64,000 nt of DNA, from the NCBI RefSeq assembly GCF_018334155.1, contig NZ_JAGXTP010000001.1, positions 2,607,821 to 2,671,820 of the forward strand. Direction: 5' to 3'. Source of the stretch: Devosia litorisediminis (lineage in GTDB: Bacteria; Pseudomonadota; Alphaproteobacteria; Rhizobiales; Devosiaceae). Below the pieces are notes generated by a model. It saw only the letters and a list, made by a program, of their open reading frames with translations. It ran no database searches and had not been told where the DNA came from. This document shows, in pieces, positions 25,431-34,122 of the stretch (position 1 is the stretch's first letter; every line of letters begins with the position of its first letter). Made by a program: the position numbers and the translations under genes.

Positions 25431-26536
25431 AGGCGTCCCTTGCCCTGCGCCCAGTCTGCAGATCTGCTCCCGACCAGCTGGGCGATATTGGTCTTGCCCT
25501 GCGCCCGAACGGCGGCAACAAGACCACGCTTGATGGTGTCGAGCAGTTCAAGACCGCCAAACACCAGCGCGGAGTAGAGCTGAACGGCGTTGGCGCCTGC
25601 CTCGAACTTGGCCAGGGCCGATTGCGGCGAGTGGATCCCCCCCACCCCGACAATGGGCAGATCGCCAACGCGCTGTCGCATCTGGGCAAGCTTCCGGGTC
25701 GACAGATCAAACAGCGGCTTGCCCGAGAGCCCGCCAGTTTCCTCGGCATTTTCCAGCCCGGCCACCGCATCGCGGGTAATGGTGGTGTTGGAGATGATCA
25801 GCCCGTCCAGGTCGGTGGCCAGAACGACCCTGGCGATGGAATCCAGCGCCGCCTCATCGAGATCGGGGGCAATTTTGAGGAAGACCGGCACCCGTGTCCT
25901 GGCCTTGGCCCGGGCTGAAAGAATTTCACCCAGCAGGCGCTGCAGGGCTTCGTCAGCCTGCAGATTACGCAGGCCAGGGGTGTTCGGGGAGGAGATATTG
26001 GCGGTCAGGTAATCGGCAATGTCCGCGAACTTCTGCACCCCGAGCACATAGTCGGCGACGAAGTCGTCGCTATCCTTGTTGGCACCGATATTAACGCCCA
26101 AGGCAGCGGGAACACGCAGCCCCTTGAGCCGGGCGAAGGCGGCTTCATGGCCCTCATTGTTGAACCCCATGCGGTTGATGACGCCATCTGCACCGGACAC
26201 GCGGAACAGGCGCGGCTTGGGGTTCCCCGTCTGGGGGCGCGGCGTGACCGTGCCGATCTCGACCATGCCGAAGCCCATCTGGGCCAAGGGGCGCGGCACT
26301 TCGGCATTCTTGTCAAAGCCAGCCGCCATGCCGACAGGGTTCTGCAAATCAAGACCGCACAGAGTGGTGCGCAATTCGGCGCTATCGGGGTGGACCTGAT
26401 CGGGTGCCAAACCGAGCCGAAGCGCGGTAATCGTCGCCAGGTGCGCGGTTTCGGCGTCCATCTTGAGCAGGGTCTGCTTGGTCAGGCCAGAAACGGCTGG
26501 AACACGTAATAGCGGCGCAAGCGCGGAAAAAATCAT
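25427..26536 (-). CDS. pyrD: Dihydroorotate dehydrogenase (quinone)
   Basis: A 369-residue class 2, membrane-associated FMN enzyme that oxidises dihydroorotate to orotate with quinone, step four of pyrimidine synthesis. Landmarks are the N-terminal amphipathic extension, PVGMAAGFDKNAE, RLFRVSGADGVINRMGFNN, the catalytic Ser region NISSPNTPGLRNLQ and IVGVGGI near the phosphate site. Its ATG overlaps the stop of the DUF952 gene, so the two form an operon. Length is normal for the family. Confidence 0.97.
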   Translation of the reverse strand: MIFSALAPLLRVPAVSGLTKQTLLKMDAETAHLATITALRLGLAPDQVHPDSAELRTTLCGLDLQNPVGMAAGFDKNAEVPRPLAQMGFGMVEIGTVTPRPQTGNPKPRLFRVSGADGVINRMGFNNEGHEAAFARLKGLRVPAALGVNIGANKDSDDFVADYVLGVQKFADIADYLTANISSPNTPGLRNLQADEALQRLLGEILSARAKARTRVPVFLKIAPDLDEAALDSIARVVLATDLDGLIISNTTITRDAVAGLENAEETGGLSGKPLFDLSTRKLAQMRQRVGDLPIVGVGGIHSPQSALAKFEAGANAVQLYSALVFGGLELLDTIKRGLVAAVRAQGKTNIAQLVGSRSADWAQGKGRL

Positions 26537-26889
26537 TTTACCGCCTCCGGCAGTTCGCAGCTACCCTCGGCCGTCACACTGAGCGGCGCCTCCCAGGCAA
26601 TGTTGGCGATGGGCAATGGCCCGCCATAGAGGTGGGGAAACAGCGCGCCGCCGCGCGACGGCTCCCACACCAGATCATCACCCAAATCGGCGCTGCGTAC
26701 CGCCAGCAGGACGAGGCCAGACTGGCCAGCGAAGTGCAGGCGCAGGGTTTCCGCCAACTGCGCGGCAGTGGAAAAATGGATGTAGCCATCCTTGGCATCG
26801 ATCGGCATGCCGGCAAAAGACGCCGCTTTGCGTGCCGGGGCGAAACCGATTTCGGTGGCGATTTTATAGACGAATTCCGGGGTGCTCAT
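26533..26889 (-). CDS. DUF952 family protein
   Basis: A 118-residue protein. The pattern VYKIATEIGF, DGYIHFSTAAQLAETLRLHFAGQ and LVWEPSRGGALFPHLYGGPL is typical of DUF952, whose fold resembles ADP-ribosyl-type enzymes, though no activity is established for it. The ATG at 26889 is preferred to an upstream in-frame start at 26925 because MSTPEFVYKI is the usual beginning. It is translated just before pyrD with an overlapping stop and start, a pairing often seen in Hyphomicrobiales. Confidence 0.88.
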   Translation of the reverse strand: MSTPEFVYKIATEIGFAPARKAASFAGMPIDAKDGYIHFSTAAQLAETLRLHFAGQSGLVLLAVRSADLGDDLVWEPSRGGALFPHLYGGPLPIANIAWEAPLSVTAEGSCELPEAVK

Positions 26890-27021
26890 GAGCGCGAACC
26901 TAATGGGGAGCGCAGACGGCGGCAAGCGCTGGATGGGTGCTCTTTACAGGGGATGGGGAGCGGCATATATCTAGGACTTAATTCCACATATAAGACATGT
27001 TTCCTCTTCAGGCCTCTCGCC

Positions 27022-27663
27022 ATGCTGTCACATAGAGCTATCTGGGATGGAATAGATGCCCTGGCGCGACGCCATGGTCATTCCGTCTCGGCCCTTGCCA
27101 AGCTGGCCGGTCTGGATGCCACGGCATTCAATGTATCCAAGCGGGTCAGCAAGGATGGGCGCGAACGCTGGCCATCGACCGAGAGCATTTCCAAGATATT
27201 GGAAGCGACCGGGGAAAGTTTCGACACGTTCCTGTCGGGCGCCGGGGCCTTCATGCAGCTCAACGACAATCTGCCCAACCGCACGGTGCCCCTGTTGGGG
27301 CTGGCACAGGCAGGCAGTGGCGGCTTTTTTGACAGTGCGGGCTTCCCTGCCGGGCAAGGCTGGGACGAGATTTCGCTGCCTACACCTCAGGAGGGCGGCA
27401 TCTACGCGCTCGAGGTGCATGGCGATTCCATGGAGCCGCTCTATCGCGAAGGCGACCGCATTGTCGTTTCCCCCACCGAGCAGGTACGGCGCGGCGACCG
27501 GGTGGTGGTCAAGACCCGCGATGGCGAAGTGATGGCCAAGATCCTGGCCCGACAGACTGGGCGCCAGATCGAACTGCACTCGCTCAATCCGGCCTATGAG
27601 CCCCGCATCTTCGACTTGGTCGAGGTCGAGTGGATCGCGCGGATCATCTGGGCCAGCCAATGA
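27022..27663 (+). CDS. S24-family repressor (HTH plus LexA-like peptidase)
   Basis: A 213-residue regulator. An N-terminal helix-turn-helix (ALAKLAGLDATAFNVSKRVS, about residues 25-45) precedes a LexA/CI-type S24 domain with an Ala-Gly pair (LAQAGSGG), the catalytic serine region HGDSMEPLYREGDRIVV and a conserved lysine (VVVKTRDGEVMAK). This is the phage-repressor-like family common in Alphaproteobacteria; whether it self-cleaves is unknown. The ATG at 27022 fits the usual MLSHRAIWDGIDALA start. Its stop overlaps the AAC(6')-like acetyltransferase start, so the two are co-expressed. Confidence 0.9.
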   Translation: MLSHRAIWDGIDALARRHGHSVSALAKLAGLDATAFNVSKRVSKDGRERWPSTESISKILEATGESFDTFLSGAGAFMQLNDNLPNRTVPLLGLAQAGSGGFFDSAGFPAGQGWDEISLPTPQEGGIYALEVHGDSMEPLYREGDRIVVSPTEQVRRGDRVVVKTRDGEVMAKILARQTGRQIELHSLNPAYEPRIFDLVEVEWIARIIWASQ

Positions 27664-28124
27664 TCATCACGGCGGCGACCGCGAGTGATCGTGCAGATTG
27701 GGCAGCGTTGCGCCAGGCGCTGTGGCCGCGCCATGGGCTCGACACTCATGCTGCAGCCATTGCCCAGATACTGGCGGCGCCAAAGGATCTGGCAAACTTC
27801 GTTGCACGAACGGCAGATGGCTCGGCAGTGGGGATAGCTGAGGCAGCGCTTCGGCATGACTATGTCAATGGTTGCCAGACGAGCCCGGCCGCGTTTCTCG
27901 AAGGCATTTATGTCGTGCCCGAGCATCGGCGCAATGGCGTTGCCCGCATGCTGGTGGACGCCGTCGAGGATTGGGCCAGGCGGCTGGGGTGCAGCGAATT
28001 TGCATCGGATGCCGCGATAGACAATACCGAAAGCCATCGCATGCACGCCGCTTTGGGGTTCGAAGAGACACAGCGCGTCGTCTATTTCCGCAAGGCGCTC
28101 TCCAATGACCCCGCCGACCATTGA
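27660..28124 (+). CDS. AAC(6')-I-like aminoglycoside acetyltransferase
   Basis: A 154-residue GNAT protein. Besides the acetyl-CoA loop (VVPEHRRNGVARML), it carries the AAC(6')-I pattern: LRQALWP near the N-terminus, ALRHDYVNGC, SPAAFLEGIYV, GCSEFASDA and HRMHAALGFEET-RVVYFRK. These match my recollection of enzymes that acetylate the 6'-amino group of aminoglycosides such as amikacin and tobramycin. It is chromosomal, directly behind the S24 regulator. Base use is like its neighbours, so recent transfer is not indicated. Actual resistance activity is unproven. Confidence 0.8.
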   Translation: MIITAATASDRADWAALRQALWPRHGLDTHAAAIAQILAAPKDLANFVARTADGSAVGIAEAALRHDYVNGCQTSPAAFLEGIYVVPEHRRNGVARMLVDAVEDWARRLGCSEFASDAAIDNTESHRMHAALGFEETQRVVYFRKALSNDPADH

Positions 28125-28343
28125 TCCCAAACGCGTCGACAAGGTCGCGCGGTGCTTTGATGGTGCGGGCCGACTGCTGCGCTGGCCATCCAAGCGGGCC
28201 GATCAGTTGCTCGTGTCGGGGGTGGTCTGGATCTGGTCCGCCGCACGCCCGATGGCCGGGTCTACCGGCACATCGCACATGCGGTAGGCGACGTTGCAGC
28301 GCTGCTGGCGCGGCTGGCCGACACAGGGCTCGCCCCCTCCTGA
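28105..28343 (+). pseudogene. DUF2087 protein remnant (internal deletion and frameshift)
   Basis: The first frame starts at 28105 and reads a DUF2087 N-terminus (ARCFDGAGRLLRWPSKRADQLL). From about 28224 a different frame reads the expected C-terminal part (LVRRTPDGRVYRHIAH ... ALLARLADTGLAPS) to a stop at 28341-28343. The middle of the domain is missing, so an internal deletion with frameshift is inferred. The intact family is a small winged-helix-like domain of DNA-binding type. It overlaps the acetyltransferase end by 20 bases. Confidence 0.65.
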
Positions 28344-28359
28344 TCATTGTGCAGCCGAC

Positions 28360-28749
28360 CTAAAGACACCCTGCCCTGTCGAACATGTCGGCGACAATGA
28401 TGGGCGTTGCTGGCGTATTGCTCCATCTCGCACTATCCGGTGCCGCTGCGTGCAATGCCTCAAGAACGCTGTGCTTGGTGAGGCTGATATCGGTGTTGCA
28501 CCTGACTGGGGAGATCCCGCGCGCCTCGGCCTGCTGCAACAGAGCCCTGGTGGTCTCACCCAAAGCCGCCAGATAGGCAGTGACAGCCATACGAGCGCCG
28601 CGATCGCCGTCAGCGCGTTCGGCGAGCTCAAATACCTGCGCAATCGAGATCATTCCTGTGTCGGTGCTGCTCGCTGTCTGGGCGACCGCAAGCGTTGGCG
28701 TCAGGGAGAGCAGCGCTGCGAACAGCACGGGCTTGAGTGCGGGTGACAT
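28360..28749 (-). CDS. Small secreted protein, unknown
   Basis: A 129-residue protein with a Sec signal peptide (MSPALKPVLFAALLSLTPTLAVAQ). The mature part has two cysteines (PVRCNTD and DRAGCL) and helical stretches (TAYLAALGETTRALLQQAEARG). The size and the Cys placement recall Rap1a/Tai-like periplasmic proteins, but I cannot assign it. It stands alone on the minus strand, diverging from the DUF2975 gene, with its 3' end facing the DUF2087 remnant. Confidence 0.7.
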   Translation of the reverse strand: MSPALKPVLFAALLSLTPTLAVAQTASSTDTGMISIAQVFELAERADGDRGARMAVTAYLAALGETTRALLQQAEARGISPVRCNTDISLTKHSVLEALHAAAPDSARWSNTPATPIIVADMFDRAGCL

Positions 28750-28799
28750 TGGATGGCCTTATCGTTCTATGATGGTTCCGTATTCTTTTGCGATGTTTT

Positions 28800-28832
28800 A
28801 TTATTGTCAAACAATAATTGTTGGGCTATACC
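28800..28832 (+). promoter_or_regulatory. Promoter with overlapping operator before DUF2975/XRE
   Basis: TTGTCA (28804-28809), 17 bases and TATACC (28827-28832) form a sigma-70-type promoter. It overlaps a perfect inverted repeat, ATTATTG-N5-CAATAAT (28800-28818), and a second palindrome ACAAT-A-ATTGT (28811-28821). The small XRE protein of this operon is the obvious candidate binder. Confidence 0.6.
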
Positions 28833-28856
28833 TATTTCATCGAATGGAGACCGATG

Positions 28857-29441
28857 ATGATCGACACACGCGTGAACCCGCTGCAGAGCGATATCGCCAA
28901 TTTCAGAATACCAGTCGCTTCGCGCACTGCGTTGACCTTCAACGCGCTGGCGCTATGCGTGATCGCTGCAGCGGCGCTGCTGCCCGTTGCGCTGGTGCTT
29001 TACTGGGGCCTGGTGGACCGCCAGGACATACTGGCCATGACCGGGATAAGTAGCGACGCTCTGGGTGTCGTGACGCCGGTCAGGCGCCTGCTGGCCGCCG
29101 GGATCGGGATAGTGGGCGTTGCGCCCCTGATATGGGGGCTCGTGCGCCTGCGGCGCTGCTTTTCCGAGTTTGCCCAGGGGCGACCATTTTCGGCGCGCGG
29201 GATTGGCGGATTGCGGGATTTTGCAGCCGGCATCGGCCTGGGCATCATCACCAAGGCGTTGAGTTTCAGCGCACTGACGGTATTGCTGAGCTGGCATGCG
29301 CCGGCGGGCATGCGGCAGCTGTCTGTGCAGATCAGTAGCGACATGTTGCTGATGACGCTGTTTGCCGCGACTATCGCCGCCTTGGCATGGGCAATGGAAA
29401 AAGCCGCAATCCTCGCTGAAGAAAACAGTCAGTTCGTCTGA
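28857..29441 (+). CDS. DUF2975 membrane protein
   Basis: A 194-residue inner-membrane protein with four predicted membrane helices. The cytoplasmic loop RRCFSEFAQGRPFSARGIGGLRDF and the end AWAMEKAAILAEENSQFV are the DUF2975 signature. Family members are usually followed by a small XRE regulator, as here (5 bases downstream). Of the adjacent ATGs at 28854 and 28857, the second has better spacing from GGAGA. The function of the pair is unknown; regulator-sequestering at the membrane has been suggested only by analogy. Confidence 0.88.
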   Translation: MIDTRVNPLQSDIANFRIPVASRTALTFNALALCVIAAAALLPVALVLYWGLVDRQDILAMTGISSDALGVVTPVRRLLAAGIGIVGVAPLIWGLVRLRRCFSEFAQGRPFSARGIGGLRDFAAGIGLGIITKALSFSALTVLLSWHAPAGMRQLSVQISSDMLLMTLFAATIAALAWAMEKAAILAEENSQFV

Positions 29442-29446
29442 GGCTC

Positions 29447-29668
29447 ATGAGTATCAAAATCAATCTCGCCGTCATGCTCGCCCTGCGCAACGTCAAGTCC
29501 AAGGATCTGGCCGAGCATATCGGAATTACCGAGGCCAATCTGTCACTGCTCAAACAGGGCAAGGTAAAGGGCATAAGGTTCGAGACGCTCGATGCCATTT
29601 GCGATTACCTAGACTGTCAGCCCGCCGACATTCTCGAATACGTTCCAGCAACGGTCGCCGCTGACTGA
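29447..29668 (+). CDS. Small XRE-family regulator (YozG-like)
   Basis: A 73-residue protein made almost entirely of a helix-turn-helix domain: VMLALRNVKSKDLAEHIGITEANLSLLKQGKVKGIRFETLDAICDYLDCQPADILEYV. This is the YozG-like group paired with DUF2975 membrane proteins. It probably binds the inverted repeat overlapping its operon's promoter and controls its own synthesis. The gap to the DUF2975 gene is only 5 bases. Confidence 0.9.
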   Translation: MSIKINLAVMLALRNVKSKDLAEHIGITEANLSLLKQGKVKGIRFETLDAICDYLDCQPADILEYVPATVAAD

Positions 29669-29723
29669 CCAGTCGCGGCACTTGCAGCGTCAACACTCCA
29701 TCTTTTTCATTGAGGTCAACCAG

Positions 29724-30635
29724 ATGCGGTTGCAGCCTACCTTTCCGCTCGCCCTGTTTCTTGCCTGTCTGCAGGCACTGCCAAGCTCCGCAGCGCGCGA
29801 TGTCCACACGCTTTCCCGGGCGGATGGCAGCCTTATCCACTACACGCTGGATCGCCCGCCAGCACATGCCGGGGGCTTGATCTTGATCAGCCAGGGCTCG
29901 GGCTGTGCGCCCGGCGCCAATAATGCGTCTCTGGCAACCGTTCGGGCAGCATTTCCCAATTATGCCGCACTGATTGTCGAGAAAATCGGGATCGCACCGG
30001 ATAGCGCGATAGTGGACGGTTACGCCGACTGCCCCCAGGAGTTTGTAACGCAGTATACGCTTTCGCAGCGCGTCGACGATTACCGATCAGTTCTCAACCA
30101 TCTGCGCAGTCAGTCAAACATGCCCGCGGCAGATCTGGTGCTGTTTGGTGGTTCGGAGGGTGGCTTGGCTGTCGCGATGCTGGCAGCACAGTTGCAGCCG
30201 CGGGCGATAATCATGCTGTCATCATCCTCAGGCACGACATTTGCCGAAACGGTACGGCGCACAGTACCACCGGAGGGGCATGCGACCATTGATGCCGGCT
30301 TTGCCGCGGCCCGTGCCAATCCTGACAGCGACGAGCTGTTTGCTGGTTCAACGTATCGGTTCTGGGCCGATATTCTGGATGTCAAAGCCGTCGACTACAT
30401 GCTGGCAAGCAGCAGTCCAATCCTGCTGATCCAAGGCGGCCTCGATACCTCCAGCCCCTTGGCATCGGCCCGGCTTGCCGCCGATGCCTTTGCCGCCGAA
30501 GGCCGCTGCACACTGACCTATTGGGAATTCCCGAGCCTGGACCATGGCATGAAGATGCCCGATGGCCGTTCGCGAATGGCGGAAATCGCGGCTTTGGCCG
30601 CCCAGTGGGTGGAAGCACCATCGCCAGCCTGCTGA
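29724..30635 (+). CDS. Secreted alpha/beta hydrolase
   Basis: A 303-residue protein with a signal peptide (MRLQPTFPLALFLACLQALPSSAA). The nucleophile elbow is LFGGSEGGLA, the acid is probably Asp in QGGLDTSSPL and the histidine is in LDHGMKMPDG, so the catalytic triad is complete. Cys residues near GSGCAPG and YADCPQ suggest a periplasmic disulfide. An oxyanion-type segment ISQGSGCAPG is seen at about residue 55. An esterase or peptidase is likely but the substrate is unknown. It ends just before a large hairpin shared with lysS. Confidence 0.82.
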   Translation: MRLQPTFPLALFLACLQALPSSAARDVHTLSRADGSLIHYTLDRPPAHAGGLILISQGSGCAPGANNASLATVRAAFPNYAALIVEKIGIAPDSAIVDGYADCPQEFVTQYTLSQRVDDYRSVLNHLRSQSNMPAADLVLFGGSEGGLAVAMLAAQLQPRAIIMLSSSSGTTFAETVRRTVPPEGHATIDAGFAAARANPDSDELFAGSTYRFWADILDVKAVDYMLASSSPILLIQGGLDTSSPLASARLAADAFAAEGRCTLTYWEFPSLDHGMKMPDGRSRMAEIAALAAQWVEAPSPAC

Positions 30636-30644
30636 AAACAAGAA

Positions 30645-30677
30645 ACGCGCGCACGGAGTTGTCCTCCATGCGCGCGT
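30645..30677. terminator. Bidirectional terminator between hydrolase and lysS
   Basis: A 9-bp stem (30645-30653 with 30669-30677) continued by an inner GGAG/CTCC stem forms a long hairpin between two converging genes. No strong U-tract is seen on either side. Confidence 0.65.
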
Positions 30678-30684
30678 CAGACCG

Positions 30685-32331
30685 TTATTTGGACAGCATT
30701 TTTCCGGCTAGCGCGTCGGCAATGAGCCTTCGGGTATTGTCGATACCATAAAGTGCGGCAAAAGAGCCAAAGCGGGGGCCGCGTTCCTGCCCGATCAGCA
30801 CCTGATAAAGCATCTGGAAGAAGTCGCCAGACACGCCTGGACCGCCATTGGGGCCCTTTCGCGTGTGATCCTGATAACGCTCGATGCCGCGTGCGACGTC
30901 CAGCGCCGCATTCTGAATCGCTTCGTTATCTGCATCAGCGGGCAAATCTGCAAACGACGCGGACAGGGCTTCAAGGGCCGCCCGCTCGACGTCATCGGGC
31001 GCGCGATAGCTCTTCTCGACGAAATCGCGGAAATAGCGCATGGCATAGCCAACCAGGGCGTCGAGATGCGGATGCGTCTGCGGCGATATCCCCGGAGCGT
31101 AAGCGGAGATATAGCCCCACATGACTTCGGGCGTTTCCGGGTTGGAAGCCGTCGCCAGGTTAAGCAGCAGCGCAAAAGTGACCGGCATGTCGATCTTGGG
31201 CACATTGCCCGAGTGGACATGGAATGCCGGATTTTCCATCCGTGCCGTGGCGTCCTGCTTCTGAAAAGACGCGACATGAGCGGCATATTCGTCCACCGCC
31301 CGTGGGATGACGTCGAAATGCAGACGCTTGGCCGTGCGGGGCTTCTGGAACATGTAGAGCCCCAGGCTCTCATTGCCGGCATAGGTCAGCCATTCGTCAA
31401 TGGTCAGGCCGTTACCCTTGGACTTGGAGATCTTCTGACCTTCGGAATCCAGGAACAGTTCATAGACGTAATGCTCGGGCGCTTTGCCGCCCAGAATGTT
31501 GCAGATCTTGTCGTAGATCGGCGCATTGGTCTGGTGGTCCTTGCCGAACATCTCAAAGTCAACGCCCAGAGCGGCCCAGCGCATGCCAAAGTCGGGCTTC
31601 CACTGCATTTTGACGTGGCCGCCAGTGACAGGCAGCGTGGTGTCCGTGCCGTCTTCATCAGCAAAGGTTATCGTGCCGTCCGTGGCGTTGACTTCCTTCA
31701 TTGGCACATAGAGTACGCGCCCCGAGATCGGGGAGATGGGCAGGAAGGGGCTGTAGGTAGCCTGACGCTCCGCCCCCAAAGTGGGCAGCATCACCTTCAT
31801 GATGTCGTCATAGCGCTCGGCAGCCAGTCGCAGCACGGCGTCGAACTTGCCAGACTTGTAATAGTCGGTGGCGCTGATGAATTCGTAGTTGAAGCCGAAC
31901 GTGTCCAGGAAGCGGCGCAGCATGGCGTTATTGTGGTCGCCGAAGCTGGCAAACTCATTGGTCCAGGGATCGGGCACAGCGCTAAGCGGCTTCTGCAGAT
32001 GGGGCTCCATTGCCTCCCTTGATGGCACATTTTCAGGGATCTTGCGCATCCCATCCATGTCGTCGGAGAAACAGATCAGCCGGGTCGGAATCTGGTCACG
32101 TGTGACCAGCCGAAAGGCCGTCCGCACCATGGTGGTGCGGGCTACTTCGCCGAAGGTGCCGATGTGCGGCAGGCCCGAGGGGCCGTAACCGGTTTCGAAC
32201 ACGGCTTCACCCTTGCCCGATTTCTCCAGCCGTTTGACCAGCTTGCGTGCTTCTTCAAACGGCCAGGCACGGGCGGTCTGAGCAGCGTCAAAATACGCAG
32301 GATCGAGTTCGGGCAACGGAGCGGGCGACAA
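30685..32331 (-). CDS. lysS: Lysyl-tRNA synthetase, class I
   Basis: A 548-residue enzyme that charges tRNA-Lys. Class I signatures are HIGT ([13 protein letters not shown], about residue 57) and KISKS ([13 protein letters not shown]). The [14 protein letters not shown] and [14 protein letters not shown] segments are typical of this synthetase. Most bacteria use the class II enzyme; the class I form occurs in archaea, spirochaetes and many Alphaproteobacteria. The length is standard. It is a single gene ending at a bidirectional hairpin. Confidence 0.96.
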   Translation of the reverse strand: MSPAPLPELDPAYFDAAQTARAWPFEEARKLVKRLEKSGKGEAVFETGYGPSGLPHIGTFGEVARTTMVRTAFRLVTRDQIPTRLICFSDDMDGMRKIPENVPSREAMEPHLQKPLSAVPDPWTNEFASFGDHNNAMLRRFLDTFGFNYEFISATDYYKSGKFDAVLRLAAERYDDIMKVMLPTLGAERQATYSPFLPISPISGRVLYVPMKEVNATDGTITFADEDGTDTTLPVTGGHVKMQWKPDFGMRWAALGVDFEMFGKDHQTNAPIYDKICNILGGKAPEHYVYELFLDSEGQKISKSKGNGLTIDEWLTYAGNESLGLYMFQKPRTAKRLHFDVIPRAVDEYAAHVASFQKQDATARMENPAFHVHSGNVPKIDMPVTFALLLNLATASNPETPEVMWGYISAYAPGISPQTHPHLDALVGYAMRYFRDFVEKSYRAPDDVERAALEALSASFADLPADADNEAIQNAALDVARGIERYQDHTRKGPNGGPGVSGDFFQMLYQVLIGQERGPRFGSFAALYGIDNTRRLIADALAGKMLSK

Positions 32332-32476
32332 AGGGCGTGCCTTTCAGAATGGAGGAAATGCCGCGTTGTGTTGCATCCCCGCGCTGTGGCGTCAACGATT
32401 TCGAGACCCGCTGAGCTTGCCAAGCCCGGACGGCGCGCCTAGCTATCATGTTCAGACACCAGCCCTGGAATGTTCA

Positions 32477-32890
32477 ATGCCCAATAGCGCCCATGACGCC
32501 CTGATCCACCTGATGATCGTCGCTGCCTCTTCGGACAGCGAAATGACCGAAAAGGAACTGGAGCGAATCCAGGGGCTGATCGGCCGCCTGCCGGTGTTCG
32601 AGACCTTCGATTCCAGCCGGCTGGCGGTGGTGGCCAATGCCTGTGCAGACAAGCTCAATGGTCCCGGCGGCCTTGATCAGGTAATCGATGATGCCATTGC
32701 GGCCCTGCCCCACAAATTGCAGGACACCGCTTATGCAGTGGCCGTGGATGTGACCTCAGTGGATTTGCATCTGGAGCAGGAAGAACTGCGGTTCCTCGAA
32801 ATGCTGCGCGACCGGCTGGATCTGGACCGCCTGACCACAGCGGCCATTGAAGTAAGCGCCCGCGCCCGCCATCGGCGCATGCCCGACTAG
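32477..32890 (+). CDS. TerB-like tellurite resistance domain protein
   Basis: A 137-residue all-helical protein. It shows the TerB-like features: HLMIVAASSDSEMTEKELERIQGLI near the N-terminus and LEQEELRFLEMLRDRLDLDR near the end, with acidic residues that bind metal in this fold. Despite its name the family is not proof of tellurite resistance; other ter genes are absent. The ATG at 32477 gives the normal start; frames further upstream run into the lysS promoter region. It is divergent from lysS. Confidence 0.85.
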   Translation: MPNSAHDALIHLMIVAASSDSEMTEKELERIQGLIGRLPVFETFDSSRLAVVANACADKLNGPGGLDQVIDDAIAALPHKLQDTAYAVAVDVTSVDLHLEQEELRFLEMLRDRLDLDRLTTAAIEVSARARHRRMPD

Positions 32891-32963
32891 GTCGTCACAT
32901 CGAGCTTGTCGAGCAACCAAAGCAGCGCCGGCAGGTTCTGGCTGGACTCGCATATCGATTGGC

Positions 32964-33290
32964 CAGCGCCAGGCTCGAATAGCGTGGATGGGTGACAACG
33001 ACAGCGGGCCCTTGGCAGCATGCGGTTTTGGGTTTCTGGCCATATCCCGGCTGGTGACCACCGGGCTGGGCATCCGGCACGCTATGGCTGGCGACCAGGC
33101 TACACACAGGCAATGGATGACACGCTCGATCGCGCTGACATTGGCAGCCGTTACCCTGCGCCTTTATCTGCCAATCCCGCTGCTGTTCGAGCTGAACTAC
33201 TCTGCGGCATATACGGCAATCGCCTGACTGTGCCAGTTCCCAATCTGCTGCTGGCCGAATATCTGATCCGGCAGCGGTCCTGCCTCTGCG
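32964..33290 (+). pseudogene. DUF2306 membrane protein remnant
   Basis: One frame (from about 32988) reads a DUF2306-like core: GPLAACGFGFLA, TTGLGIRHAMAGD, HRQWMTRSIALTLAAVTLRLYLP and NYSAAYTAIA, then stops at 33225-33227. The expected next part (VPNLLLAEYLIRQ) appears in another frame. The N-terminal half seems lost. This explains most of the 400-base gap between the TerB-like gene and the next gene; the remaining 70 bases at 32891-32963 show nothing else. Confidence 0.65.
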
Positions 33291-33292
33291 AC

Positions 33293-34108
33293 CTAATAAA
33301 AGCCGACCGGGAACCAGCGCAGATAGAGCTCATCGAGCACGCCATTGTCCTTGAGGCGCACTAGCGCCCAGTCAATGGCATGCCGGATGGCATCGTGCCC
33401 AGCCGGTACGGCAATGGACAGGCCCTCGCCGAACAGGGCGGGCCGGAAATAGGCACTCCCGGCGAAACTGCAGCAATCGAGATTTTCGTTGAGCCAGAAA
33501 GAGGCGCGCAAGGCGTCGCCAAAGAAGGCATCGACATTACTGGCCTTGAGGGCGGCCAGACCTGCCAGTTCGGTGTCGACCTCCTGCAAAGGGACGTCTG
33601 GCAGATAGCGCTGCATGAACGCCTGATGGGCACTGCCGCGCCGCACGGCAACCGTCTTGTCACTCAAGGCATCAATGTCAAAGTCAGCCACATCAGCAGC
33701 GCGCGTGGCAAACCGGCCCGGCAACGCCATATAAGTGGCCGAAAAGTCGAACGCCGCGCCATTGGCCTGGGACATTTCGAGCCCGGCAATCAGTGCGTCG
33801 CCCTGATTGTCGGCCAGGGCATCGGTGGCCTGCTCCCAGGGCCAGGCCTGGATGGTGCAGGCAACGTTGACCTCAGCACAGATGGCCTTGGCCAGATCGA
33901 CATTGAAGCCAATCATCTCGCCACTGGCATCACGGAAGTTGAAGGGCGGGAAATCTGCCGTGGTCAAAAACCGAATGGCGGGCACGGCTGTACTGCCGGG
34001 CAGGATTTCTCGCGCCGAGGGATCGGCGTGATAGGGCAAAGCCTGCGCAAAGGCAGGGGCGCCGGACACAGCCAGCGCCAAAGCCGTTATCAAACCCAGT
34101 AGCCGCAA
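33293..34108 (-). CDS. Amino-acid-type ABC substrate-binding protein (SBP_bac_3)
   Basis: A 271-residue periplasmic protein with a signal peptide ending near APAFAQA. It has the family 3 pattern: FLTTADFPPFNFRDASGEMIGFNVDLAKAIC, AGLEMSQ and the KTVAVRRGSAHQAF hinge. A CC pair (NLDCCSFAG) is unusual for the family. No permease or ATPase gene is adjacent, so it is an orphan binding protein. It lies 14 bases downstream of metZ on the same strand and could be co-transcribed, which suggests a sulfur amino acid ligand. That is inference. Confidence 0.88.
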   Translation of the reverse strand: MRLLGLITALALAVSGAPAFAQALPYHADPSAREILPGSTAVPAIRFLTTADFPPFNFRDASGEMIGFNVDLAKAICAEVNVACTIQAWPWEQATDALADNQGDALIAGLEMSQANGAAFDFSATYMALPGRFATRAADVADFDIDALSDKTVAVRRGSAHQAFMQRYLPDVPLQEVDTELAGLAALKASNVDAFFGDALRASFWLNENLDCCSFAGSAYFRPALFGEGLSIAVPAGHDAIRHAIDWALVRLKDNGVLDELYLRWFPVGFY

Positions 34109-34122
34109 TCTGGATGGTCTCC

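Noticed and set aside
30865..32022. 385-codon plus-strand frame opposite lysS
   Set aside because: Antisense of a clear class I lysyl-tRNA synthetase with no motif of its own.
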